Shown here in pieces: positions 1 through 7,616 of a DNA stretch of 12,293 nucleotides. Source of the DNA: Deltaproteobacteria bacterium (GTDB taxonomy: Bacteria; Desulfobacterota; Binatia; UBA9968; CAXXLF01); NCBI GenBank assembly GCA_022571535.1, contig JACZXR010000023.1:1-12293 (forward strand), written 5' to 3'. The notes below the pieces were generated by a model, which made no database searches, had not been told where the DNA came from, and was given only the letters and a program-made list of their open reading frames with translations. Every line of letters begins with the position of its first letter. The stretch's first letter is position 1. A program made the translations under genes and the position numbers.

Positions 1-196
1 ACAAAAAGAATTTCAGGTTTACAGAGTTAATTTAATGTAAACCCCGCCTCTTGAGGCGGGCACAAAGCCGATGGGGTTTCCAAAGGGGAGAAGCGGAAGC
101 TCTCCCCTTTGGTCGAACACGGGGATTTAAACCCCGTGTTCGATATAACTTGATTTCGAACCATATGATGCGTAATTAAGCGAAGGGAAAGAGATT
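1..196. repeat. Non-coding left edge with three strong hairpins
   Basis: No coding frame is convincing here. Three inverted repeats follow one another. The first is CCCGCCTC-TT-GAGGCGGG (43-60). The second has a 12-bp perfect stem, CCAAAGGGGAGA (80-91) pairing with 101-112 around a 9-nt loop. The third has a 12-bp perfect stem, TCGAACACGGGG (113-124) pairing with 132-143 around ATTTAAA. The 9-mer TAAACCCCG occurs at 38-46 and 128-136, and its near complement ATGGGGTTT at 71-79. No T-tract follows any stem, so these are not textbook terminators. They may be a palindromic repeat element of this genome or structured RNA in the leader of the next gene. The stems are certain; their role is unknown. 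Confidence 0.7.
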
Positions 197-1039
197 ATGA
201 TTAAGCCGGTCGGATTAACCGAAGGTCATTACGAGTGTCGGTCAATAGATGATACCCTTCCGATCTTTACGGACCTTCTGGCCCTTGAGGTGGTCGAAAG
301 AAAAGAAGACCAGGTTGTCTTGAAGCATCCGAATACGGACTGGCTTCTGGTAGTTCACGAGGCTGGGCCCGAGGCGACGGACAAGCCGCACAACAATCAC
401 TATGGGTTTAGGGTGGAAAACAAAGAGGAAGTAGACGCCGCTTGGAATTATATTAAGGAGCACAGGGATAAGTACCGCATTCAGCATGTGACGAAGCCTC
501 ATGAAAGCCATTTCGCTTATTCCATCTATTTTAAAGAGCCGGGGGGGAACGATTTAGAGATCGAATACTATGATCCGCAGGCGCTTGCTGAGGGTCGGAG
601 GATCGCGGCTCCACCCTGGAAAACCCGGATCGCCGAAGACCGCTTTCCGGAGAGAGGATATATCCCCCAGGCTATGTCCCATGGAACGCTTCAGTGTGAC
701 GACAAGAAGGCGAGCGAGCGATTTTACCGGGACGTCCTTGGCCTGGAGATCGTTGGCGGCGGCAGGATGTCCGTGTATATCAAGCACCCATCAACGCCTT
801 GGTATATCGTAGTTCTTCCCGGCAGGAGGCGCCGGTACCTTTCCCCCTCCAATCGCTTTACCTTAAAGGTAGCCTCGCCGGAGGACGTGGAGGAATCACA
901 TCTGGAATTCACCCGTTCCGGAAAAGAGTTTGGGATTACGCAACTTGAGGATATAGAGAAAAACAACGGAGAAGTCTCATTTTTATTTAGTGATCTGGAC
1001 CAAAATTGGTGGGAAGTCGCTGCGACATCTGAGAGATAG
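197..1039 (+). CDS. Two-domain VOC (glyoxalase/extradiol dioxygenase fold) protein
   Basis: 280 residues with two vicinal-oxygen-chelate modules in tandem, about residues 5-128 and 156-277. VOC proteins bind a divalent metal through a His/His/Glu set and include ring-cleaving dioxygenases, glyoxalase I and bleomycin-type resistance proteins. By eye, module 1 has all three ligands: H11 (in GHYECRS), H68 (in NNHYGFRV) and E121 (in GGNDLEIEYY). In module 2, H162 (SHGTLQC) and E273 (NWWEV) are present, but the middle position has R220 (NRFTLKV). One metal site, in module 1, is therefore likely. The ATG at 197 follows the purine-rich GAAGGGAAAGAG. The tandem arrangement resembles type I extradiol dioxygenases, but the substrate cannot be read from sequence. 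The gene appears to stand alone: a 223-bp gap with a hairpin separates it from folD. Confidence 0.88.
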   Translation: MIKPVGLTEGHYECRSIDDTLPIFTDLLALEVVERKEDQVVLKHPNTDWLLVVHEAGPEATDKPHNNHYGFRVENKEEVDAAWNYIKEHRDKYRIQHVTKPHESHFAYSIYFKEPGGNDLEIEYYDPQALAEGRRIAAPPWKTRIAEDRFPERGYIPQAMSHGTLQCDDKKASERFYRDVLGLEIVGGGRMSVYIKHPSTPWYIVVLPGRRRRYLSPSNRFTLKVASPEDVEESHLEFTRSGKEFGITQLEDIEKNNGEVSFLFSDLDQNWWEVAATSER

Positions 1040-1262
1040 CATGGCCCGAAAAAGACGATTGGTAGTGGCTACCGTCAATCTGCCTGGTTCTTAAAAGCGC
1101 AAGCTAATCAGATCTCTTCTCTGGGCTTTTTACCAAGTGCCCTGAGAAGAGAATTCCATTGATAAATTTATTGACCTCTAACGGACTGCGTGTTAAGGCG
1201 GATGGGTCGTTTCCAAGGTTTGTTTTCCGTATATATTTTACACCTTAAGAATGTAGAAGATC
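1040..1262 (+). promoter_or_regulatory. Intergenic region before folD with an imperfect hairpin
   Basis: No gene is seen. An inverted repeat pairs TCTCTTCTC (1113-1121) with GAGAAGAGA (1144-1152). After one T/T mismatch, GGGC (1123-1126) pairs with GCCC (1139-1142), leaving a 12-nt loop. No T-run follows, so it is not a standard intrinsic terminator. The distal part is AT-rich (TATATATTTTA, 1232-1240) and is the probable promoter area for the folD-gcv operon. The -35 candidates (TTGACC at 1171, TTTCCA at 1211) do not pair with a strong -10 at ideal spacing. I saw no glycine or tetrahydrofolate riboswitch core here. Confidence 0.5.
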
Positions 1263-2123
1263 ATGGGAATGATTATTGACGGCAAGGCAATTGCTCGAGA
1301 GGTTAGAAATCAAGTAAAAGGGGAGATCGACAGTCTCAAGAGGAAACGGGGAGTCGTTCCCGGACTGGCAGTGGTCCTGGTGGGAGACGACCCTTCCTCA
1401 CACCTTTACATCAGGAACAAGGAAAAGGCGTGCAAAGAGGTTGGGATCGAATCCAGTGAGCATTTGCTCCCCGAGGCCCTCTCGGAAAACGAGCTCATCT
1501 CTCTCATTCACACCCTGAATCGAGACAAGGCGATCCACGGCATTCTGGTTCAACTCCCTCTGCCGGCCCATATCAGCACGGGGAGAATCCTTCAGGCGAT
1601 CTCGCCTGAGAAGGACATCGATGGGTTCCACCCTGTCAGTCAAGGGCAGCTGCTTCTGGGTGGGGAAGGTTTCAAGCCCTGCACCCCCATGGGTATTATG
1701 AAGCTCTTGGATTATGTCGGATGCGATCTCAAGGGCAAGACGGTCGTGGTGGTGGGTCGGAGCAATCTTGTGGGGAAACCGGTTGCTTTGATGCTACTCG
1801 GTCGGCATGCTACGGTGACGCTTTGCCACTCTCGTACGGCCGACCTTAAAGGCGAGGTTAGTCGGGCGGATATTTTGGTTGTTGCCGTCGGCAAGGCGGG
1901 TCTTGTCCGTGGCGATTGGATCAAGGCAGGTGCCGTAGTGATCGACGTAGGAGCCAATCGGCTCCCCAACGGGAAGCTGGCATGGGACGTGGAGTTTGAG
2001 GCCGCCAAGGAGCGCGCCTCATGGATCACTCCTGTCCCTGGAGGGGTTGGACCCCTGACGATTTGTATGCTGCTGTTCAACACCCTGGAAGCGGCAAGAC
2101 AATCTATGAAACGGGAAGGTTAA
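1263..2123 (+). CDS. folD: FolD: methylene-THF dehydrogenase / methenyl-THF cyclohydrolase
   Basis: Bifunctional cytosolic enzyme that oxidises 5,10-methylene-THF with NAD(P)+ to 5,10-methenyl-THF and hydrolyses that to 10-formyl-THF. At 286 residues it has normal FolD length. The catalytic set is intact: Y49 and K53 in YIRNK, Q97 in GILVQLPLP and D120 in EKDIDGFHP, each one position lower than in E. coli FolD. The family signature PCTPMG is at 139-144. The nucleotide-binding stretch VVVGRSNLVGKP is at 162-173, and the C-terminal PVPGGVGPLT at 257-266. The start could be ATG 1263 or ATG 1269; the Shine-Dalgarno sequence is weak (GTAGAAG). gcvT begins 10 nt after the stop, so FolD is translated with the glycine cleavage genes and would use the methylene-THF they make. 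Confidence 0.97.
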   Translation: MGMIIDGKAIAREVRNQVKGEIDSLKRKRGVVPGLAVVLVGDDPSSHLYIRNKEKACKEVGIESSEHLLPEALSENELISLIHTLNRDKAIHGILVQLPLPAHISTGRILQAISPEKDIDGFHPVSQGQLLLGGEGFKPCTPMGIMKLLDYVGCDLKGKTVVVVGRSNLVGKPVALMLLGRHATVTLCHSRTADLKGEVSRADILVVAVGKAGLVRGDWIKAGAVVIDVGANRLPNGKLAWDVEFEAAKERASWITPVPGGVGPLTICMLLFNTLEAARQSMKREG

Positions 2124-2133
2124 ACCGAACCAG

Positions 2134-3246
2134 GTGAAAACTGCAGGCCTAGCTTCAACTCAAAGACTCAGGAGGACACCCCTTTATCGGGTCCACCGGC
2201 GCTCGGGAGCAAAGATAGTTGAATTTGCAGGGTGGGAAATGCCGGTTCAGTACCGCGGGGTCATAGAGGAGCATTTAGCTGTCCGCAGCCATGCGGGTCT
2301 CTTCGACGTAAGCCATATGGGGGAGATTGAGATTCGCGGTCCTGATGCATTGGCATTGTGCCAGAAGGTCACGGCCAACGATGTCTCCCGGATAAAGGTT
2401 TCCCAGGCGCAGTACAATTTGTTGCTCAACGAGGACGGGGGCACCGTGGATGACCTATTGGTTTACCGGTTGGAAGCGGACCATTTTCTTCTGTGCGTCA
2501 ATGCAGCCACAACGGAAAAAGATACCCGTTGGTTAATGGATCATGCAGAAGGGAAAGTGGAGATTCGAGAGTGCAGTGATGATTACGTTCAGCTGGCACT
2601 CCAGGGACCCCTGGCACAGCAGATCCTGCAACGCGTGACGTCTATGCATTTAGAAGAGATGAAGCCATTTCGTTTTTCCTTTGGCGATGTCTCTTCGATT
2701 CGCTGCCTGGTGTCCCGGACGGGATACACCGGGGAGGACGGCTTCGAGCTTTATTGCGATCCAGCTCAGGGTGAGAAGCTCTGGAACGCGCTGCTGGAGG
2801 CTGGAAGTGACCTCGGGCTGCAGCCAATCGGGCTCGGGGCGCGCGATACCCTTCGTCTGGAAAGAGCGTTTCCACTCTATGGGCATGAGTTAGACGATCA
2901 TACGACTCCATTGGAGGCGGGCTTGGAATGGGTGACCAAGTTTTCCAAGGGACCCTTCCTGGGTCGAGAGGCGCTGCTGCGGCAAAGGCAGGAAGGGGTG
3001 AGAAGGAAGCTTGTGGGGTTAGAGTTGCTCGAGCCGGGCATTGCCCGAGGTGGTTACCCTATATATATGCAGGGCCACAAGATCGGAGAAGTGACCAGCG
3101 GGACCATGTCCCCTTCGCTCAGGAAACCGGTCGCCTTGGGATATGTCTCAAGGAAGGAAGCCGTAGAGGGTGATACTGTGGAGATAGAGTGTCGGGGTCG
3201 TAAGGTCAGGGGACGCATTATATCTTTACCGTTCTACCATCGCTAG
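2134..3246 (+). CDS. gcvT: GcvT: aminomethyltransferase (glycine cleavage T protein)
   Basis: The T protein takes the aminomethyl group from lipoyl-GcvH, releases ammonia and forms 5,10-methylene-THF. It has 370 residues, close to the family norm. Conserved stretches are FAGWEMPVQY (31-40), DVSHMGEI (58-65), GGTVDDLLVYR (102-112) carrying the folate-contacting Asp (D106/D107), GYTGEDGFELY (197-207) and LGARDTLRLE (234-243). The C-terminal barrel domain follows, with VGLELLE and a GEVTSGTMSPSL motif. The start is GTG at 2134, 10 nt after folD. No ATG lies before the conserved RTPLY, and this gives about 13 residues more than most T proteins have at the N-terminus. gcvH follows after 44 nt. Confidence 0.97.
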   Translation: MKTAGLASTQRLRRTPLYRVHRRSGAKIVEFAGWEMPVQYRGVIEEHLAVRSHAGLFDVSHMGEIEIRGPDALALCQKVTANDVSRIKVSQAQYNLLLNEDGGTVDDLLVYRLEADHFLLCVNAATTEKDTRWLMDHAEGKVEIRECSDDYVQLALQGPLAQQILQRVTSMHLEEMKPFRFSFGDVSSIRCLVSRTGYTGEDGFELYCDPAQGEKLWNALLEAGSDLGLQPIGLGARDTLRLERAFPLYGHELDDHTTPLEAGLEWVTKFSKGPFLGREALLRQRQEGVRRKLVGLELLEPGIARGGYPIYMQGHKIGEVTSGTMSPSLRKPVALGYVSRKEAVEGDTVEIECRGRKVRGRIISLPFYHR

Positions 3247-3278
3247 GGATGGCGATTCTTAGGACCTGCAAAGAGTGA

Positions 3279-3290
3279 AAGGAGGAGATA
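3279..3290 (+). promoter_or_regulatory. Strong ribosome binding site of gcvH
   Basis: AAGGAGGAG (3279-3287) sits 3 nt before the ATG at 3291 and matches the anti-Shine-Dalgarno closely. It is the strongest ribosome binding site in the gcv operon. This fits the usual need for an excess of H protein over the other subunits, though that link is inference. Confidence 0.7.
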
Positions 3291-3704
3291 ATGGATTTTC
3301 CTGAAGGTCTAAAATATTCCAAAGAACACGAGTGGGTGCTGGTTGAGGATGATGTCGCCATCATAGGAATCACAGAATTTGCTCAGGGTGAACTTGGAGA
3401 CATCGTATTTGTGGAGCTTCCCGAAGTAGGAGAGAAGATATCCAAGGATGATCCGTTCGGCTCCTTGGAATCGGTGAAGGCTGTTTCAGATATCTTTGCC
3501 CCTATCAGCGGCACAGTTGTTGAGATAAATGATGCCCTGCCGGATAGTCCAGAGACCATCAACGAAGACCCCTATGGAGACGGGTGGATGATCAAGGTCC
3601 AGATGACGGATATGAACGAACTCAAGGATCTTATGAGTCCGGAAGACTATGCAGAATTTATTAAGCAGCAGAATGAAGAGGAAGACGAGGACGAGGGAGA
3701 TTGA
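3291..3704 (+). CDS. gcvH: GcvH: lipoyl carrier protein of glycine cleavage
   Basis: The H protein is the mobile lipoyl domain that carries the aminomethyl group between the P, T and L proteins. The lipoyl-lysine is K63 in the signature GSLESVKAVSDI (57-68). The preceding GITEFAQGELGDIVFVELP (26-44) and the following NEDPYGDGWM are standard for the family. It has 137 residues, slightly longer than typical (about 125-130) because of a strongly acidic tail after QQN (EEEDEDEGD). No lipoate ligase, lipoyl synthase or dihydrolipoamide dehydrogenase gene is in the window, so those functions must be encoded elsewhere. gcvPA starts 9 nt downstream. Confidence 0.97.
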   Translation: MDFPEGLKYSKEHEWVLVEDDVAIIGITEFAQGELGDIVFVELPEVGEKISKDDPFGSLESVKAVSDIFAPISGTVVEINDALPDSPETINEDPYGDGWMIKVQMTDMNELKDLMSPEDYAEFIKQQNEEEDEDEGD

Positions 3705-3713
3705 GTCTGGTTC

Positions 3714-5060
3714 ATGCGTTACACTCCACATACCGCTTCAGACAAGGAGCGGTTGCTCCACGCCATCGGTGTAAGCCGAATCGATGATCTCTTTGGTCAC
3801 ATCCCTCCATCCCTTAGGGAGCGAGCACGGATCGCGCTCCCCCCGGGCCTCAGCGAGGTGGAGGTCAAGAGGAGAATGGCGTCGCTTGCGGCTAAAAATG
3901 GCACGCCGGAAAACTGGGGGTTTTTTCTTGGGGGAGGAATTTATCATCATGTCATTCCGAGTACTGTCGATGCAGTAATCTCCCGGTCCGAGTTTTCAAC
4001 CTCTTATACCCCTTATCAACCCGAGGTCAGTCAGGGAACTCTTCAGGCAATCTACGAGTTTCAGACCCTGATGTGTGAGCTCACAGCAATGGAGGTGTCC
4101 AATGCAGGGCTGTACGATGGCGCCTCCGCCTCCGCCGAGGCGGTCCTCATGGCACGGCGCCTTCAAAAGGGTCGCCGTCGAGTCTTCCTCTCGCGGGCCC
4201 TTCATCCACAGTACCGTTCTGTCATAGCCACCTATCTCAAGAATCTGGAGGAGGTCGAGCTTGTGGAGGTCCCGCTTACGGGGAGCGGCCAGACCGATCT
4301 TCAGTACCTCACAAAAGAGCTGGATGAGCGGGCGATTTGTGTGGTGGTGGGTTATCCCAATTTCTTTGGCATTATTGATGATCTTGGGTTACTCCACGAG
4401 GCCTGTGAAAGGTGTGGGGTCTTTTTAGTCACGGTCACGACCGAGGCTCTATCTCTGGCACTTCTTAGGCCTCCCGGGGCCTGGGAAGTAGAGATCGCTG
4501 TCGGTGAAGGGCAGAGTTTGGGAATTCCAATGAGTCTGGGAGGCCCGGCCTTTGGGTATTTAGCGTGTCGGAAAAAGTTTGTTCGTAGCATTCCAGGAAG
4601 GCTGGTCGGGGAAACAGTGGATCACGAGGGACACCGGGGGTTTGTTCTGACCCTGGCCGCACGGGAACAGCACATTCGGCGTGAGAAGGCCACCTCAAAC
4701 ATCTGCACCAACCAGGGCCTCTGCACTCTGGCGGCAACGGTTTTCATGTCTACTCTCGGAAAAGTGGGGATGCGGCAACTTGCCGAGGTCAATGTGGCTC
4801 GGGCCCATGAGACCAGCGAACGTCTGTTAGAGGAAGCAGGACTGACCCCGACTTTTAACGGCCCTTTCTTCAATGAGTTTGTCATTAGCGTTCAAGCACT
4901 GTCTGAGCGCTTGAGCCGATTCACCTCCAAGAGAGTCGTGCCAGGGATCCCATTAGCCCCCTGGTATCCGGAACTCCAGGATTGCTTGCTTATCTGCGTG
5001 ACCGAAATGAATGAGCGAGAGGAGATTGACCAACTTGTCAGAATGTTTTCAGAAGAGTAA
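3714..5060 (+). CDS. gcvPA: GcvPA: glycine dehydrogenase (decarboxylating) subunit 1
   Basis: Subunit 1 of the two-subunit P protein, corresponding to the N-terminal half of the single-chain E. coli GcvP. With GcvPB it decarboxylates glycine on PLP and loads the aminomethyl group onto GcvH. It has 448 residues, normal for the split form. Diagnostic stretches are the N-terminus MRYTPHT, SRSEFSTSYTPYQPE (residues ~91-105) followed by SQGTLQA, LYDGASASAEA, VGEGQSLGIPMSLGGP and REQHIRREKATSNICTNQGL. The PLP lysine is not in this subunit; it is in GcvPB. The start ATG is 9 nt after gcvH with no obvious ribosome binding site of its own, which suggests translational coupling. Its 3' end overlaps the start of gcvPB. 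Confidence 0.97.
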   Translation: MRYTPHTASDKERLLHAIGVSRIDDLFGHIPPSLRERARIALPPGLSEVEVKRRMASLAAKNGTPENWGFFLGGGIYHHVIPSTVDAVISRSEFSTSYTPYQPEVSQGTLQAIYEFQTLMCELTAMEVSNAGLYDGASASAEAVLMARRLQKGRRRVFLSRALHPQYRSVIATYLKNLEEVELVEVPLTGSGQTDLQYLTKELDERAICVVVGYPNFFGIIDDLGLLHEACERCGVFLVTVTTEALSLALLRPPGAWEVEIAVGEGQSLGIPMSLGGPAFGYLACRKKFVRSIPGRLVGETVDHEGHRGFVLTLAAREQHIRREKATSNICTNQGLCTLAATVFMSTLGKVGMRQLAEVNVARAHETSERLLEEAGLTPTFNGPFFNEFVISVQALSERLSRFTSKRVVPGIPLAPWYPELQDCLLICVTEMNEREEIDQLVRMFSEE

Positions 5061-6525
5061 GGGCCAGCTCCCAACTCCACAGCTCATTTTTGAAACCGGG
5101 TCTGCGGGAAGAAGTGGATTTTTCTGGCCCGATAACCCGAAGACGAAGCCGGAATGGATTCCTGCCCGGTTTCTTAGAGATGACATTCCTGGATTTCCGG
5201 AACTTGGAGAGCTAGAGGTCATGCGCCACTTCACTCGTCTCTCTCATCTGAACTACAGCATTGAAGGTCAGTTCTACCCACTGGGATCATGTACGATGAA
5301 GTACAACCCTAAGATCAACGAGGTAGTCGCACGCCTCACAGGTCTTTCTCTCCTTCATCCGCTGGCTCCTTTGCCGCTGATCCAGGGGGCCTTGGAGTTG
5401 CTTCGTGGTCTTGAGAGAATGCTGGCAGAGATCTGCGGCATGGATCATGTCACCTTGCAACCGGCGGCCGGGGCTCAAGGAGAGATGACGGGTCTCATGA
5501 TGGTCCGTGCCTACCTCTCGGCGAGGGGGAATCCGCGCAGAAAGATTCTCATCCCAGACACGGCTCACGGGACCAACCCTGCCAGCTCGACCCTGTGCAG
5601 CTATGAAGTGGTGCAAGTCCCCTCCAATGATCGAGGAATCATAGAAGCAAAAAAGGTGAAAGAGGTGATGGACGAAGAAGTTGCGGGTCTGATGATCACA
5701 AACCCTAATACCTTCGGTATCTTCGAGCAGGACATTCAGGCGATTGCAGAGATTATTCACGAGAAGGGCGGCCTGATCTACATGGATGGGGCTAATCTCA
5801 ATGCCCTCATGGGGATAGCCAAACCGGGGGATATGGGTGTGGACCTTCTTCATATGAACCTGCATAAGACCTTCTCTACTCCTCACGGCGGTGGTGGACC
5901 GGGTGCGGGTCCCGTAGGAGTCAAGGGATTCCTTCAAGACTATCTTCCTGTTCCACGAATCATCCAGGGAGCTGAAGGGTACGAGCTGAGCGAGGATTTT
6001 CCAAAATCTGTGGGCCGGGTCCGATCGTTTTTTGGCAATTTTGGAATCCTGGTAAGGGCCTATTCCTACATCATTTCCTTGGGTTCTGACGGGTTGGAAG
6101 AAGCAAGTCGGATGGCACTCCTAAATGCCAATTATGTCAGGAGCAGGCTGAAGGAGCACTATCACGTCCCATACTCCGAACCCTGCTTGCACGAGTGCGT
6201 TTTTACTGATCGCCTTCAGCAGAAACATGGTGTCCACACCATCGACATCGCCAAGCGCCTGTTGGACTACGGTTTTCATCCCCCCACAATTTATTTCCCC
6301 CTGGTTGTGTCCGGGGCCATTATGATCGAGCCAACCGAGACAGAAAGCCCCGAGACGCTGGATGCCTTCATCGATGCCCTGATCTCCATTGCACGTGAGG
6401 CCAAGGAGAGCCCCTCCTTGGTAAAGTCGGCCCCTCATACCACACCCGTGGGCCGACTCGATGAAACCAGGGCGGCAAGAAACCTGATCCTCAGGTGGAA
6501 TCCGTCTAAAGAGGACGGCAAATAG
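5011..6525 (+). CDS. gcvPB: GcvPB: glycine dehydrogenase (decarboxylating) subunit 2
   Basis: PLP-carrying subunit of the split P protein. With the ATG at 5011 it has 504 residues, and the PLP lysine is K286 in HMNLHKTFSTPHGGGGPG. Other family landmarks are LGSCTMKYNPK (91-101), PAAGAQGE (151-158), DTAHGTNPAS (183-192) and MDGANLNA. The ATG at 5011 overlaps gcvPA by 50 nt. A TTG at 5035 lies 10 nt after AGGAG (5020-5024); it would give a 496-residue protein with a 26-nt overlap and place the conserved LIFE nearer the N-terminus, as in most homologues. I keep the ATG but consider the start unresolved. It is the last gene of the operon, and I see no clear terminator in the 39 nt before the convergent tonB-like gene. 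Confidence 0.96.
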   Translation: MSERRLTNLSECFQKSKGQLPTPQLIFETGSAGRSGFFWPDNPKTKPEWIPARFLRDDIPGFPELGELEVMRHFTRLSHLNYSIEGQFYPLGSCTMKYNPKINEVVARLTGLSLLHPLAPLPLIQGALELLRGLERMLAEICGMDHVTLQPAAGAQGEMTGLMMVRAYLSARGNPRRKILIPDTAHGTNPASSTLCSYEVVQVPSNDRGIIEAKKVKEVMDEEVAGLMITNPNTFGIFEQDIQAIAEIIHEKGGLIYMDGANLNALMGIAKPGDMGVDLLHMNLHKTFSTPHGGGGPGAGPVGVKGFLQDYLPVPRIIQGAEGYELSEDFPKSVGRVRSFFGNFGILVRAYSYIISLGSDGLEEASRMALLNANYVRSRLKEHYHVPYSEPCLHECVFTDRLQQKHGVHTIDIAKRLLDYGFHPPTIYFPLVVSGAIMIEPTETESPETLDAFIDALISIAREAKESPSLVKSAPHTTPVGRLDETRAARNLILRWNPSKEDGK

Positions 6526-6564
6526 CTGAAAGCTGGGAGCCGAGGGCAGGGGTTGAGCACTATC

Positions 6565-7329
6565 CTATGGGGCAAAGCTGTATTTGAGGCGGTTGTCGAG
6601 ATATTCAAAGCTTGCAATGATGGGTAGACGGTTCTTCCCTATCACGGGGGGGATCGGGTGAAAGGGGGCCGCGGCTTGTACGGAGCGTATCGCCTCTTCA
6701 TCCAGGATAGAGAAGCCTGAGGAACGTATCAGACGCGTTCTCATTAAAGTTCCGTTTCCCAGTATCGTGAATTCAAGAACCAGCTTTCCTTGGAGCCCGT
6801 GGCGCAGGGCCCTATCCGGATATTCCCATGCCAGCTCGATGGCCCGTTTAATGCTGGAAAGGTAAGTGACGTATCTCGGTTCTTGACTGTCTAGTCGAAT
6901 CGCCCCTCCCTCGATGCTTTCTCCATCTGGTGATAGAGACCAGCTGATGGGTGGAAGCAGCTCTTTAAGGGCTGGAAGGGACTGACGGACAATGCTCTCT
7001 CTTTTTCCAGCTGGGAAAGGACGTACCTTAGGCTCCTCCGGTCGCCGTATTTTCACTTCAGGTAGAGGTCTTGGCGTTTCTCCTAACCGGTCGGGCTTAC
7101 GGGCAAGCTGTTGGGTCTGGGTCTTGGCGGGCCTGACGGCAGGTTTCTGTTGCTCAACTTCACGTAACGGCTCAACCTTCTTTACATCGGCAAATGGAAG
7201 AAAGGCTACCGGAATTGGCTCCCTTATTTTCTCTATCTTCGGAGCATTGGACCAGGGGAAAAAAAGGACGAGATGAAATCCCAGGGAGATGAGAAAGAAG
7301 GGAACCGGAGAGGTGCGTGAGGGTTTCAC
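6565..7329 (-). CDS. TonB-family energy transducer
   Basis: 254 residues with TonB architecture. A short N-terminal stretch precedes one membrane segment (about 9-27, FFLISLGFHLVLFFP), which contains a His as in TonB. A Pro/Lys/Arg/Glu-rich periplasmic spacer runs from about 30 to 125. The C-terminal TonB domain is at about 155-244, with YLSSIKRAIELAWEYP, GKLVLEFTILGNGTL and SSGFSILDEEAI. Such proteins couple the inner-membrane proton gradient (through ExbB/ExbD or TolQ/TolR) to outer-membrane transport or envelope integrity. The start is GTG at 7329. No exbB, exbD or receptor gene is nearby, so the partner is unknown; a TolA-like role is an alternative. It is convergent with gcvPB and divergent from tatA. 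Confidence 0.88.
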   Translation of the reverse strand: MKPSRTSPVPFFLISLGFHLVLFFPWSNAPKIEKIREPIPVAFLPFADVKKVEPLREVEQQKPAVRPAKTQTQQLARKPDRLGETPRPLPEVKIRRPEEPKVRPFPAGKRESIVRQSLPALKELLPPISWSLSPDGESIEGGAIRLDSQEPRYVTYLSSIKRAIELAWEYPDRALRHGLQGKLVLEFTILGNGTLMRTRLIRSSGFSILDEEAIRSVQAAAPFHPIPPVIGKNRLPIIASFEYLDNRLKYSFAP

Positions 7330-7616
7330 ATTCCTATATTAACTCAGCGCTGGATTGATGGGCAAGCGCGCGGTGCCGTTCAGCGCCAAGGCCCTTCTCC
7401 GAATCTTTCGTGCTCAACCCGTGCCAAACAGTGCCGAGCTTCTTTTAAATCACACAAGAAAAGTTTTTGAAACAGAGAGCGAGTAAGGAACAAATCAAGA
7501 GTCAGCATCCCCGCATCGTGTCATGGTCTTACCCTCCCTATCTTGGTTGTCCTGAACCAGTGCACTGGTTTGCATGGGGAGGGCTGGCGGGCTAAGATGG
7601 CCTTATCGGAGATTTT
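7330..7616. promoter_or_regulatory. Divergent intergenic region between tonB-like gene and tatA
   Basis: 287 nt with no coding frame I would defend. It must hold promoters for both neighbours, but I find no strong -10/-35 pair. The notable element is a perfect 16-bp palindrome (7555-7570), nested in an outer inverted repeat CCCTCCC (7532-7538) / GGGAGGG (7577-7583). The rest looks unstructured. Confidence 0.5.
7555..7570. promoter_or_regulatory. 16-bp perfect palindrome upstream of tatA
   Basis: AACCAGTG-CACTGGTT is self-complementary with no spacer and ends 46 nt before the tatA start codon. A loop-less palindrome of this size is typical of a binding site for a dimeric regulator. The flanking CCCTCCC/GGGAGGG arms could also let the whole 7532-7583 segment fold. 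The palindrome is certain; the operator role is inference. Confidence 0.45.

Noticed and set aside
1171..1199. TTGACC at 1171 as -35 box of the folD promoter
   Set aside because: The hexamer 17 nt downstream (TAAGGC) is a poor -10; no confident promoter call is possible.
1040..1262. Possible glycine or THF riboswitch before folD-gcv
   Set aside because: The biology would fit, but I could not find the conserved core of either class; only the simple hairpin at 1113-1152 is present.
4120..4165. GC-rich repeat-like stretch (GCCTCCGCCTCCGCCGAGGCGG) inside gcvPA
   Set aside because: It encodes the conserved YDGASASAEAV motif, so the repetition is explained by protein sequence.
5287..5937. 216-residue open frame antisense to gcvPB
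   Set aside because: It lies wholly inside the strongly conserved gcvPB, has no recognisable domain and is best explained by codon bias on the opposite strand.
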